In this document: positions 27,671 through 36,649 of the stretch, piece by piece
Layout: every line of letters starts with the position of its first letter
Position numbering within the stretch: the first letter of the stretch is position 1
From: Bacillota bacterium
Lineage (GTDB): Bacteria > Bacillota > Clostridia > Acetivibrionales > DTU013
DNA length: 64,000 bases
Reading direction: 5' to 3'
NCBI GenBank assembly: GCA_023426125.1
Contig: JAFABI010000070.1
Location: forward strand, 1-64,000
Notes under the pieces: generated by a model
What the model was told of the DNA's origin: nothing
Databases searched by the model: none
The model's input: only the letters and a program-made list of their open reading frames with translations
Program-made: the position numbers and the translations under genes

Positions 27671-28516
27671 CTAGCCTTTAATGGCTCCCTCAACGATCCC
27701 GTCTACATAATAGCGAAATGTAAGCAATGTTATAATCAGTAAAGGAATTGTACCGATGACATACCCTGCCGTAATCAAGCCATAATCGCTGCCGCCCTGG
27801 CCGGTTGGACTGGTCAGTACTACGATGGCCTGCGTAAATGTCTGTTTATCACTTGTAAGCATCAAAGTCGGCCAGATATAGTCGTTATATATGGAGATAA
27901 AACTGGTTATCCCTACGGCCGTAAGCACCGGCCAGGATAATGGCATGGCTATACGCAAAAACATATAAGTATCACCGGCCCCTTCCATCCTGGCAGCTTC
28001 AAACATTTCTTCCGGTAAAGAAGAATAAAACGAACGTGTCAATAATATCCCCATTAATTGCAAGCCTGCCATATAAGGCAATATAAGTGACGCATAGCTT
28101 CCCAGCAAGCCCAGCTTTATTATGTTTACATACTGCGGTACGATGGTCAGTATGCCAGGTATCATCATAACACCAATAAAGATTACAAAAATAACATTCT
28201 TTCCAAAAAAATTATGCCGTCCGAAGGCATATCCGGACAAGGAGGCCAAAACAAGCGTGCCGAATACGCTAACGAACCCAATCCATAATGTAGTAAGAAT
28301 CGGCATGATGATTTTTGGGATAACCAACGGATAATTCTGCCACTTAATGGGGTCCGGCAAGCTCCAAAAATCAATTTGGATCATAATTCCTTCTTTTACG
28401 GACATGTAAAACATAAGAAAAAACGGAAAAAGCGTGGTCGCGACAAGAAATATAAGGAGAATTCTCGCACTCCAATAACCAACTGTCCTTTTCCTCTCAT
28501 CTACCTTTATTGTCAT
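27671..28516 (-). CDS. Sugar ABC importer permease, MalG/LacG type
   Basis: 281 residues with six predicted membrane helices. The cytoplasmic EAA loop reads EMFEAARMEGAGDTYMFLRIAMPLSWP (around residues 170-195), which docks the ATPase. It belongs to the CUT1 family. SD GGAGG is nine bases from the ATG. It lies 20 bases after its partner permease and before the secreted discoidin protein. No ATPase gene is in the operon. Confidence 0.92.
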   Translation of the reverse strand: MTIKVDERKRTVGYWSARILLIFLVATTLFPFFLMFYMSVKEGIMIQIDFWSLPDPIKWQNYPLVIPKIIMPILTTLWIGFVSVFGTLVLASLSGYAFGRHNFFGKNVIFVIFIGVMMIPGILTIVPQYVNIIKLGLLGSYASLILPYMAGLQLMGILLTRSFYSSLPEEMFEAARMEGAGDTYMFLRIAMPLSWPVLTAVGITSFISIYNDYIWPTLMLTSDKQTFTQAIVVLTSPTGQGGSDYGLITAGYVIGTIPLLIITLLTFRYYVDGIVEGAIKG

Positions 28517-28536
28517 TACTGGGTTCCTCCTATCCT

Positions 28537-29406
28537 CTAGTCTTTTTTGGAAATCTTCATACTGATAATGGTTAATAAAATCAGTATGATAAAAATTACA
28601 ACTCCTGCAGATGAAGCATATCCCATTTCATGGTCTGCAAAAGCCGCTTTATACATATAGAGCGCGGGTATATACGTTGCTGCTCCCGGTCCGCCTCCTG
28701 TGGTTACAAGAATTTTAGCATAGTCCTGAAGACTCCCAATGGCAGTCAAAATGGCTACCGCTGAAATAAACGGCGTCACAAGCGGGAGATGAATATGGCG
28801 TACGATTCCCATGGTGGCACACCCATCCAGACGCGCAGCTTCCCCAAGTTCAATGGATATTGTTGAAAGCCCGGAATAGAGGATTAAAAAATTCAATCCT
28901 GATACAAAAGGAAACCCTATGAATATCAATGAGACAAGGGCTGTTCCCTCTTCAAGCAGCCAGGCATGCCTCCAGCTTTCAAGACCAATCATTTGCAAAA
29001 AGCTATTGATTGCACCAAAATCGTAATTGTATATATACCCCCACATTAAAACCGAAACTATACCAGGTACCAGCATTGGAATCACAAACATGGTTTTGAA
29101 TTTATTTGCCAGGCTCCTGTTCCTGATGAAGAACAGAATTTCAGCGGCAAGCAGTGGGAAAAAGATACTTTTAAAAATGTCTGCTGCAGTAAACAAAGCC
29201 TGGTTTTTTAACGCTATCAAAAAGATCCTGTCTTGAAACAATCTGAAGTAATTATCCAGCCCGACAAAATTCATGGCCGTCCCCAGCCTGTAATCTGTAA
29301 ATGAACAGTATACGGCATAAAAGACCGGATAATAAAAGAAAAGGCACATAAAAACAAACGATGGAAAAATGAAAAAATAGGGTTTGATCTGTATTTTGGA
29401 TTTCAC
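28537..29406 (-). CDS. Sugar ABC importer permease, MalF/UgpA type
   Basis: 289 residues from GTG 29406, chosen because GGGAGG is eight bases upstream; an extended frame to 29466 has no SD. Six helices are predicted and the EAA loop is LGEAARLDGCATMGIVRHIHLPLVTP (around residue 190). It forms the transmembrane heterodimer with the downstream MalG-type subunit. Confidence 0.9.
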   Translation of the reverse strand: MKSKIQIKPYFFIFPSFVFMCLFFYYPVFYAVYCSFTDYRLGTAMNFVGLDNYFRLFQDRIFLIALKNQALFTAADIFKSIFFPLLAAEILFFIRNRSLANKFKTMFVIPMLVPGIVSVLMWGYIYNYDFGAINSFLQMIGLESWRHAWLLEEGTALVSLIFIGFPFVSGLNFLILYSGLSTISIELGEAARLDGCATMGIVRHIHLPLVTPFISAVAILTAIGSLQDYAKILVTTGGGPGAATYIPALYMYKAAFADHEMGYASSAGVVIFIILILLTIISMKISKKD

Positions 29407-29485
29407 TTTTACGCCTCCCGGGAATTTGATAGGAAACAAGGAAAGCATAGAATACGAATATCCCATACTTTCCTTGTTTCACCGA

Positions 29486-31102
29486 TTAATTTGCAGCATC
29501 CTTGGTTTTTGGATCAAGGTCGTAATTATTCTGCTTGATGGTATCGGCAAATTTTTTCTGCATCACTTTTTCCTTGATATCCAAAAATTCCTCCCAGGTT
29601 ATTTTTCCCTGGCTGAATTTTGCTTTGGCATCATTCATTGTGGCACCATCGTTAGCCAGATGATCAAATTCAAAATTAAAAAAGTCAAATCTCATATTCC
29701 CTGCCACTTTAAAGCCTTCAAGATAGCTGATTACCTCATTGCTCAATTCCACGCCCTTGATCAGAGAAGGCCCTTGTATATATTCACCTGCTTTTACCGT
29801 GGTATCATATATTTGAGCGGCAATTTCAGGCGAATACATATATTGCAGGAAATCAGCCGAACGATAGTAGAGATCATCGTCACCTTTATTGGCAATACCC
29901 AATCTGTGTCCAGGTACAAGAAGCCCGCGCTGAATGCCTTGGAAATCCTCGCCAGGCTCTGTCAATCCAGGGAAGGAGAATGTTCCCCAACTGAATTTTT
30001 TATCATCACTCAGCTTCTTCATATCGCCCAAAATTTTGCCAACCATCCAGCTGCCTGTAATATACATGGGAGCTTTTTGAGCCATAAATTGCGCGTAGGC
30101 CTGGTCGTCGTTCAAGGCGGGCCATCCTTTTTGGAAATATTGTGTGAGCTTGATATATGTGGCCCAGATACGTTTTGATACTTCACTCTTCCTGTTAAAG
30201 CTCTTTACAAATTTGATATACTTTTCAGGGTCAACAATTGCATTGGAGCCATAGGTAGGATCATTCGGATCAAAATTTTCCAGAGCTGTATTGGCTTTCA
30301 TTGTATTTTCATCATATCTGGCATCTCCAGGTGCAGATACGATTTCAGGCAAATATTTTCTATAAGCCCAGTCGGCCAGTCCGATCAGCATCCAATCCGC
30401 AGTTCCCGTTGCCGCTATCGGTGCGTCAAATCCCGATTGCTTTATTTTATCGCATAGGGCATAATATTCATCATAAGTTTTTGGAGGCTCGATTCCAAGC
30501 TTCTCAAACACACCTTTATTGTAAAATACGCCGACGCCTACCAGGTCAAAGGGTAAATATGCGATTTTACCCTCGCTGCAGGTTGCAAAGGCCCACCATT
30601 CAGAGTCAACTGTATCCCTGATTTTCTCATTGCTGTTATACGGATTGGGTGAATCCACCAGCTCATCCATAGGCATGAACCAGCCCTTTGCCATTGCCTC
30701 TCCATCATTAGGCGCAGCGCAGTTTGTATGTATGATATCCGGTGCGGTACTCTTGTCTCCGGTAATTTTTGTAGTAAATGCCTGCTGATATGCACCGCCA
30801 TCCATAATATCCAGAACCACTTCCGTTTCCGGATGAAGCGCTGTATAGTCCTTGGCAACCTGCTTAAGTGCGGTTGTATAATAATTGTTGATGGTAGCAA
30901 AAATAATCTTTTTCTTTTTTGTGGTATCCCATTTGACAGTCATTTCGGTTGTCGTTTCACCAGCTGTCGAGGCTGTTGTTTCCAATTTTGTTGTTGAACC
31001 GGTGTCTGTACCGGAACCGGAGCTGCCACATCCGCTAAAAACAAAAGTAACCAGTAGTAATAAAGCCACAATAAGCGAACCTGCTTTTTTCATTTTGTTC
31101 AT
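29486..31102 (-). CDS. Extracellular sugar-binding lipoprotein
   Basis: 538 residues from ATG 31102 (GGAGG eight bases upstream). The signal peptide MNKMKKAGSLIVALLLLVTF ends in a lipobox VFSGC with the lipidated Cys, followed by a Ser/Gly/Thr-rich linker. The body is a CUT1 family 1 binding protein (PDIIHTNCAAPN, PMYITGSWMVGKI). It is longer than MalE-type proteins because of the linker. The gap of 80 bases to the permease gene and 145 to the TIM-barrel gene suggests one transcript. Confidence 0.9.
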   Translation of the reverse strand: MNKMKKAGSLIVALLLLVTFVFSGCGSSGSGTDTGSTTKLETTASTAGETTTEMTVKWDTTKKKKIIFATINNYYTTALKQVAKDYTALHPETEVVLDIMDGGAYQQAFTTKITGDKSTAPDIIHTNCAAPNDGEAMAKGWFMPMDELVDSPNPYNSNEKIRDTVDSEWWAFATCSEGKIAYLPFDLVGVGVFYNKGVFEKLGIEPPKTYDEYYALCDKIKQSGFDAPIAATGTADWMLIGLADWAYRKYLPEIVSAPGDARYDENTMKANTALENFDPNDPTYGSNAIVDPEKYIKFVKSFNRKSEVSKRIWATYIKLTQYFQKGWPALNDDQAYAQFMAQKAPMYITGSWMVGKILGDMKKLSDDKKFSWGTFSFPGLTEPGEDFQGIQRGLLVPGHRLGIANKGDDDLYYRSADFLQYMYSPEIAAQIYDTTVKAGEYIQGPSLIKGVELSNEVISYLEGFKVAGNMRFDFFNFEFDHLANDGATMNDAKAKFSQGKITWEEFLDIKEKVMQKKFADTIKQNNYDLDPKTKDAAN

Positions 31103-31247
31103 ATGATTTTCCTCCTGTTTGTTCATGATCATTATAATTTTTTTGCACCTTACTGGCAAATCTGATAAAATTGATTTGGACTTTAACACCTCCTCCCTGG
31201 TATTTTGCAAGCTAACAAAAACAGTCTTTTCACCTCCCGGCTCATTA

Positions 31248-32918
31248 TTACCTTGAAGTAAATGAATGTGGGCCCTTCACCCACTCATCCTTTTCAGGGT
31301 TTGTAAAATATCTTTTTAAAAATTCATCAAGATTCGTATCCAGAATTTTTAAGGCAGCATCGATTTCTTCGGACTCTCCTTGATTGATCTTATCCTTTTT
31401 CAATATATCCTTTAGTTCATCGATGATATGAAGTGGTATCTCCGCCTTTGCTTCATGCCTCTTTTTAATCAAAAAAGTCAGATTTGTTTCTCGAATATGA
31501 TAAGCATAAGCCAGGCACACCTTTGCAAATCTGGATAATTCGTCAAGCCCCGCCTCAAAATCATCCGCTATTTCCCTTGGGATTGCATGCACAAGATTTT
31601 GCCCAAGCTTTAAAGCCTTTGACAATTGATCCGCCGACATCAAACAGCGTAATTGTATATCCTCAAGAAGCCATGGTTCCGGGTCCTGGTCGTCCGTTTT
31701 CATGTAAATGCAGCGTCTGCTGGATTCCCAGCTTGGAGTATGACACATTTGTCCTCTTAAAAAGGCGGCATTCATTGTGTGTCTAATGTCACTATACCCC
31801 TGTTTTCTGGCAAACCAGGAAACCTCCCAGGGGAAAAGCTCCATACCGTTGGAGCAATAATTCCAATATTCGGCAATCTCTGCTTTACAACTGCCATACA
31901 GAGTGGAAAGCACCCTTAATGCATCACCTTCATCAATGCCACAATTTTCGAAAAACAAAGAAGTCATCCTCAGATTGGGATCCTCCTTGCCTGGGAGCAA
32001 TCCATAATATTCCTTGATACCGACTACTCCACCAACCTGTGCGATTGCTTTCAGCTGCCTCAACGTAACCAAAGGGTACGACATATGTCTGAATGGTTCT
32101 AATTCTTCACTGGCCGCCCCCAGAAACCCTTCGATCACAACAGGAATATCCCGTCTTTCAGCCATTTGACATGCATTTTTTACAAACCTGTCCACCGGCA
32201 ACGCAGCCATTACCTCAGCAATATTGGAATGCAGCATTAAACCAATAAATTTTGGATTCAATCTCCCAATGCATTGTAAAATCTGACCTGCTGACAATTC
32301 CCACGGCTCCCACCACAGACGTCCATCCGTTCTATGGCTGTTCCATACACCTCCAAGCAAATTGATAAATTCAACAACCCTTTGATCCAAAGGCATTCCG
32401 TAGCAATTCTCACACTGTCCGAATTCATCGCAGAGCCAGGCATCCTGATCATATGTATAAACAAGAATATCATCTACATCCCTGAACTCCTCTGTGAACG
32501 CTTCCAGCATCTTTACATAATATTGAGGCGTTTCTTTATCCAACAGGCATCTGGATAATTTTTCGTTCCTATAGCCAGATATGCCATTGTAAGGTGCTCC
32601 GAAATGGAATAACGTATGCAGGCCTAAATCCTTGCATATTTTTGCCCTTCCCTTCAGTTCCGCTGCTCTTTCGGCAATCCGCCCAGGATCAGAGGTTTCA
32701 TGTCTTTCTTCATTTTCCATTCCGGGCAGCAGCAGTATATCCTCCAGATTTAAAGCCTCATCTGCCGGCCTTGAACCCCATGCAATATTTAATTGCACCG
32801 CATTAAAGCCCAACGCCTTAAGCCTGGAAACATTTTCGTAGGTCCATTGAACATCAGGCTGTGACGGGCATCCCAAAATCGCTATTTTGTAATTAAAATC
32901 AGCAGAAGTTCTTGTCAT
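31248..32918 (-). CDS. Uncharacterised TIM-barrel-like protein, first gene of the carbohydrate operon
   Basis: 556 residues from ATG 32918 (AAGGTGG ten bases upstream); a GTG five codons earlier overlaps that SD. Features visible: an N-terminal barrel start (YKIAILGCPSQPDVQWTYENVSRLKALGFNAVQLNIAWG), then LHTLFHFGAPYNG, DDILVYTYDQDAWLCDEFGQC, RLWWEPWELSAGQ, IPVVIEGFLGAASEEL and GIKEYYGLLPGKEDPN. The alternating beta-strand/helix pattern with acidic residues at strand ends suggests a cytoplasmic glycoside hydrolase of GH20- or alpha-glucuronidase-like fold, but I do not recognise the family. Cys-rich DEFGQCENCYG is unusual. Its first place in the operon implies a central role in the pathway. 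Confidence 0.55.
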   Translation of the reverse strand: MTRTSADFNYKIAILGCPSQPDVQWTYENVSRLKALGFNAVQLNIAWGSRPADEALNLEDILLLPGMENEERHETSDPGRIAERAAELKGRAKICKDLGLHTLFHFGAPYNGISGYRNEKLSRCLLDKETPQYYVKMLEAFTEEFRDVDDILVYTYDQDAWLCDEFGQCENCYGMPLDQRVVEFINLLGGVWNSHRTDGRLWWEPWELSAGQILQCIGRLNPKFIGLMLHSNIAEVMAALPVDRFVKNACQMAERRDIPVVIEGFLGAASEELEPFRHMSYPLVTLRQLKAIAQVGGVVGIKEYYGLLPGKEDPNLRMTSLFFENCGIDEGDALRVLSTLYGSCKAEIAEYWNYCSNGMELFPWEVSWFARKQGYSDIRHTMNAAFLRGQMCHTPSWESSRRCIYMKTDDQDPEPWLLEDIQLRCLMSADQLSKALKLGQNLVHAIPREIADDFEAGLDELSRFAKVCLAYAYHIRETNLTFLIKKRHEAKAEIPLHIIDELKDILKKDKINQGESEEIDAALKILDTNLDEFLKRYFTNPEKDEWVKGPHSFTSR

Positions 32919-32968
32919 AAAAATTTTGTCCACCTTGTGAATTTATTGGATGTTTTGTATGTGATCTT

Positions 32969-32997
32969 ATTATACTGCCTGATCAATCCCTGAAAAA
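32969..32997 (-). promoter_or_regulatory. Predicted promoter of the nine-gene carbohydrate operon
   Basis: A perfect TATAAT (32969-32974, minus strand) lies about 50 bases upstream of the first gene. The region 17 bases further (TTTTTC) is a poor -35, as expected for a promoter that needs an activator such as the divergent AraC protein. Candidate binding sites were not resolved. Confidence 0.5.
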
Positions 32998-33080
32998 TAG
33001 GTTTTCTTCCTATTGCTTTAGGGTATTTTGTGGATTTAACCGTATTTTGCATTTTTCCCTAAGTTATTTGCCCGTCCTGA

Positions 33081-33109
33081 TTGAAAAGTCCAGTATGGAA
33101 TAGTATTAT
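33081..33109 (+). promoter_or_regulatory. Promoter of the divergent AraC gene
   Basis: TTGAAA (33081-33086), a 17-base spacer and TATTAT (33104-33109). The expected transcription start near 33116 falls just before an ATG at 33119 that lacks an SD, favouring the downstream TTG start at 33149 with its strong SD. Confidence 0.6.
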
Positions 33110-33148
33110 TGAAGAGATATGATCGATAAAGATTCAGGGGGTGATTTT

Positions 33149-34030
33149 TTGGAAGTTTATCATAGCCACCAATATTTCAGAAAAGGCGAAACCATCTATG
33201 TAAATAAATCAGTATATATACAAGGCTACCATTCGGAGCATACACACGACTTTCTGGAGATTACCTACATCAACCAGGGTAGTGGCTACCATTGGTTTAA
33301 TGGGGTGAAAATAGAAGTCCAAAAAGGCGACCTGTTCTTTATCAATTTTAATGTAAAGCATTATTTCGAACCAATTACAGATGACTTTAGATGGATGAAT
33401 TGTGTCTTCCTCCCGGAGGTCATTGATCCCTCCCTTATACATTCGGAAAACGCCGAGGACGTGCTAAAGCTCTCTCTGTTCTCCTATATTTTCCCAACCG
33501 AGAATATCAAGCTTCCTGATTTGCAGTTCCATGACTCATCCAATGAATTTGAATATATTTTTGAGGAGATGCTTAAGGAATACGATCGGTGTCAAACCGG
33601 TTACCAAAACGTCCTGAAACACTACCTATTCATTTTATTGATCAGAATGTTCCGGACATACAGCCTGCTTAAGAAAAAGGATTATCAGATCAAACAGGGA
33701 AACGAGACCATAGAAATGGTCATAGACTACCTCATGAAAAACAAATTGAATGATATTAATTTGGAAAATGTAGCACGCAAGGCTTTTTTAAGCCCTACTT
33801 ATTTCTCTACGTTATTCAAACAAAAAACCGGTCAAAGTCTTATGCAGTTTCTACACCGGCTCCGTATTCAAAAAGCCTGCGAATACCTTCAGAATACAGA
33901 TACGCCAATCATGAGTATCATGTTTGAACTTGGATATAAGGATACAAAATTCTTTTATGAGCTCTTCAAGCGTTATGTTAAAATAACACCAGGTGAATAC
34001 AGAAAACAACATCGAAATAATAAAAAATGA
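33149..34030 (+). CDS. AraC-family regulator with N-terminal cupin sensor
   Basis: 293 residues from TTG 33149, chosen because AGGGGGTGAT precedes it at normal spacing; ATG 33119 would be almost leaderless. The N-terminal ~100 residues form a cupin-type sugar-sensing barrel (HSEHTHDFLEITYINQGSGYHWFNG..VQKGDLFFIN). The C-terminal ~100 residues hold two HTH motifs (NLENVARKAFLSPTYFSTLFKQKTG and IMSIMFELGYKDTKFFYELFKRYVKITPGEYRK). It is divergent from the carbohydrate operon and very likely activates it in response to its sugar. Confidence 0.9.
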   Translation: MEVYHSHQYFRKGETIYVNKSVYIQGYHSEHTHDFLEITYINQGSGYHWFNGVKIEVQKGDLFFINFNVKHYFEPITDDFRWMNCVFLPEVIDPSLIHSENAEDVLKLSLFSYIFPTENIKLPDLQFHDSSNEFEYIFEEMLKEYDRCQTGYQNVLKHYLFILLIRMFRTYSLLKKKDYQIKQGNETIEMVIDYLMKNKLNDINLENVARKAFLSPTYFSTLFKQKTGQSLMQFLHRLRIQKACEYLQNTDTPIMSIMFELGYKDTKFFYELFKRYVKITPGEYRKQHRNNKK

Positions 34031-34112
34031 TATCGATTCCTTGGTGACAGTTTACTTATTATCTTCTTTTAGTATCGATGCAATCTCTCTTCTGGAGGAG
34101 CCTTTGGGATGA

Positions 34113-34214
34113 ATGGATAACAGGTCATTGCAAAGACTGCTCAGGGAAATTGATATGGCTGTGCTTGTTACCGCCATAAGTGGTGCAATTGGCAATATCC
34201 TGGCCAAAGTACTG
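34113..34214 (+). pseudogene. FliG C-terminal domain fragment, copy 2
   Basis: An ATG at 34113 opens MDNRSLQRLLREIDMAVLVT and AISGAIGNILAKVL, then the homology ends and the frame continues into unrelated residues. The 83 bases at 34132-34214 differ from 18967-19049 at four positions. A GGAGGAG lies upstream (34094-34100) at a long spacing. It is a truncated relic of the same FliG-like source as copy 1. Confidence 0.6.
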
Positions 34215-34253
34215 TTCCTTTTTTATCCGCCGTTTTATACAAAACAGGCGGCA

Positions 34254-35072
34254 TCAGGGAGAATTGAGCGGGGAAATAGAATCCGTATATATGCCATATA
34301 TACCCTTCGCAAGCAGCTTTCCATACTGTTCTTTTGAATTCACTGTATGGGCAAATACCTTTGTGTTCATTTTTTTTAGTTTCTTTGCCAACCCCGATTC
34401 AACCCTGCTTACAGGCATGGTTACGGCGTATACAGCGTTGTCGCCTGCAAATTTCACGATGTCTTCATCGCTGTAGTCAGCCTTATATAAAGTAAGAATT
34501 ACTTTTCCAAAACCCATTTTCTTACTCTTCGAATACTCTTCAAACGCATATATTTGTACATAGAATCTTTGCAGCATTTCTCCATATTTTTCGCAGATGC
34601 TTTTCAATATTTGCATACCGTCATTTTTATAATCTATAATGACATATGCATCCTTATGCTCTTTCAGCCAATTGGCCAGCATATCCAGGTCCACCAGTTC
34701 CAGGTTATATTTAGTTTTTGCCTTTATGAATTGTTCACGGGTATAGTTCATTTCGCCAGAGCCAAACAAATCTTTAACAGTCATTTCAACGTCATGAAAC
34801 AAGACTACCTCGTTGTCGGAAGTCAAGCAGAAATCTGCCTCAAATAACCTGAACCCCTTTTTATAATTACTTTCAAGCGCATTTAATGAATTTGTATATG
34901 CAATGCCATGATATGCTCCACATGCATGAGCTACCAGGTTTGTAGAGGAAAGGTGCTCGTCAAGCATCTCCTTTGATGTTATAGAGCCGTATTCCGATAC
35001 CTTGAATACATAAATTGCAATTGCTGACAAACCACACAGTAGTAATATCCCAATAATTTTTAACTTCTCCAT
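34254..35072 (-). CDS. Glycerophosphodiester phosphodiesterase family protein, membrane anchored
   Basis: 272 residues from ATG 35072 (GAAGGAG nine bases upstream). One N-terminal helix (IIGILLLCGLSAIAIYVF) anchors it outside the membrane. The GDPD core is seen as VAHACGAYHGIAYTNSLNALESNYKKGFRLFEADF (His and the E-x-D metal pair) and VVLFHDVEM (second His). It would hydrolyse glycerophosphodiesters or lipid/teichoic-acid-derived headgroups. The usual first motif HRG is replaced by HACG, a variant seen in some extracellular members. It has no obvious functional link to the neighbours. Confidence 0.85.
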   Translation of the reverse strand: MEKLKIIGILLLCGLSAIAIYVFKVSEYGSITSKEMLDEHLSSTNLVAHACGAYHGIAYTNSLNALESNYKKGFRLFEADFCLTSDNEVVLFHDVEMTVKDLFGSGEMNYTREQFIKAKTKYNLELVDLDMLANWLKEHKDAYVIIDYKNDGMQILKSICEKYGEMLQRFYVQIYAFEEYSKSKKMGFGKVILTLYKADYSDEDIVKFAGDNAVYAVTMPVSRVESGLAKKLKKMNTKVFAHTVNSKEQYGKLLAKGIYGIYTDSISPLNSP

Positions 35073-35164
35073 AAACAGTCGCTCCTTCAAGACTGTTCAT
35101 AGAGTAACAAAAGATCCTTTCAGATTTTTAGGATTCGTCTTTCAAAATTCTTTCAATTTCCAAT

Positions 35165-35320
35165 GGGAGCATGCCCCCATACCCCCTCGCTACGGGCGAA
35201 ATGAATTCGCCCTACGCTACACTTCGTGCGCCACGCCTAAACGTGGCGTTTGAACAACGTCAGTTGGCTGGTCGCAGGCAAGGCCTGCTGCTCGCCCATG
35301 CATCCTGGGGGATTGCATCC
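35165..35320. repeat. Intergenic repeat cluster with several small hairpins
   Basis: The stretch holds GGGCGAA/TTCGCCC (around 35193-35212), CGCCACG/CGTGGCG (around 35230-35249) and a 43-base unit at 35266-35308. That unit has the same length as, and the same two end blocks as, 58957-58999: GGCTGGTCGCA at one end and TGCTGCTCRCCCATGCAKCC at the other, with nine variable bases between. It encodes no credible protein and looks like a chromosomal dispersed repeat of the host. Confidence 0.65.
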
Positions 35321-35329
35321 CACCACTTA

Positions 35330-35379
35330 TACTACAGCGAAAACTTCATTGATATATTTTGGATGTTTTCGCTGTAGTA
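35330..35379. repeat. Perfect 15-bp inverted repeat (TACTACAGCGAAAAC)
   Basis: TACTACAGCGAAAAC at 35330-35344 is mirrored exactly at 35365-35379 around a 20-base loop. The right arm core TTCGCTGTAGTAC occurs again at 51227-51239. It lies downstream of the histidine kinase stop; without a T-run, termination is not obvious. A second C/G-rich stem overlaps the kinase stop (about 35405-35428). Confidence 0.6.
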
Positions 35380-35410
35380 CATGACAGCTTTTTCATTCGG
35401 TAACCCCCCC

Positions 35411-36649
35411 CTAAGAGGAGGGGGGACTGTGACGTTGTTCAAATAATATCGTCGTTTTGAACTGGTCACCGGCGATATCAATATGAAAACGGCCGCCGCA
35501 AGCCTCGGTGTATGTCTTTGCTATTGCAAGACCGATTCCGCTCCCCTCGCCGCTCCTTGCCTTATTGCCTCTTGCAAAGCGCTCTGTAATCTCCTCCGGT
35601 TTAAAGTCCATTTCATAGGAAGCAGTATTCAATATGGTTATACTGATCTCCGTTTCTCCTGCTTTTACCGTCAAATAAATTCTTGAACCGGAAAGAGAAT
35701 ATTTCAAGGTATTATCAAAGAGGTTTTGAAACACCCGATGCATATGCGCACCGTCTGTTTCAATAAAAACCGGTGATTCTTCATATTGCTTTTTAATAAT
35801 AAAGCCTGATTCATGAATCCGTTCATCCATTTCTCCCAGAACCTGCTCCAGCAGTTTCTGTATATCCAATACGGACTTCTGGAATGTGATATTTCCACTG
35901 GAAGCTTTTGAAAGTTCAAATACATCCTCCACCATTTCATAAAGATACCTTGTCTTATGGTTCAATTTACTTACATATTCCTTCGCGGTATCCGTCATTT
36001 TTTCCTGAAGCAGCATCTCGCCATAGCCGATGATGGCAGTGAGAGGAGTCTTCAAATCATGGGATACATTGGTAATAAGGTCTACCTTCATCTTCTCACT
36101 GGCAATTGCTTTTCTAACATTTGCTTCCAGGCTGTCCCCAATATTCACCAACTTTTCACAGCTCTTGTGCAATGGAGAACGTTCCGATAGGGGATTCTTC
36201 TGCAGATATTCGCCATCCGCCAAATGAGTTATGAGATCGGTTACTTTCTCTATTTCACCAATCATAGATCCCCGGTGGAGAAAAACAATCATATAGCCAA
36301 CCGTCAACAACCAAAGAGTAAGCATTAAAAGCAATATTACTTCCCACCCTGTAAGAAAAAAGTCATTAAAAAGTAACCCCAAAATTAGCAGGACAAGGGT
36401 AAGCACTCCCGATATTGCTATCAATTTTATCATAGCCTGCCGGCGTACGGTTTTTCCTTTGCCAAGAAAATGAATAAACAGGACCAGCAGAGAATTCTCC
36501 GTCCACGAACGTTGCATGAACAATAAAATGAAACGGTAGACACTCAATACAACAAAATAGACCGGTACAAAGATAGCTACTGAAAGCATAGCGATATTTT
36601 TGGGACTTGATAGCTCCGTTTGCCAAAACAAATAGGTATGCACGTTCAA
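35411..36649 (-). CDS. Sensor histidine kinase, catalytic part
   Basis: 412 residues from a TTG at 36649. Two or more membrane helices (about 20-45, 70-115) are followed by a linker and the kinase core: H-box NVSHDLKTPLTAIIGY (around 195), N-box FQNLFDNTLKYS (around 305) and G-box GEGSGIGLAIAKTYTEACGG (around 365). It belongs with the OmpR-type regulator at 36896-37597. Its N-terminus starts in what looks like a loop, and the preceding 91-codon frame ends one base out of phase (TTGA overlap), so the two probably form one multi-helix sensor split by a frameshift or read as two coupled proteins. Confidence 0.82.
   Translation of the reverse strand: MNVHTYLFWQTELSSPKNIAMLSVAIFVPVYFVVLSVYRFILLFMQRSWTENSLLVLFIHFLGKGKTVRRQAMIKLIAISGVLTLVLLILGLLFNDFFLTGWEVILLLMLTLWLLTVGYMIVFLHRGSMIGEIEKVTDLITHLADGEYLQKNPLSERSPLHKSCEKLVNIGDSLEANVRKAIASEKMKVDLITNVSHDLKTPLTAIIGYGEMLLQEKMTDTAKEYVSKLNHKTRYLYEMVEDVFELSKASSGNITFQKSVLDIQKLLEQVLGEMDERIHESGFIIKKQYEESPVFIETDGAHMHRVFQNLFDNTLKYSLSGSRIYLTVKAGETEISITILNTASYEMDFKPEEITERFARGNKARSGEGSGIGLAIAKTYTEACGGRFHIDIAGDQFKTTILFEQRHSPPSS

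Noticed and set aside
35171..35377. 68-codon open frame in the 35.2 kb intergenic region
   Set aside because: It is made entirely of dispersed repeats and hairpins; the same kind of sequence at 58.9 kb is not open in the same way.
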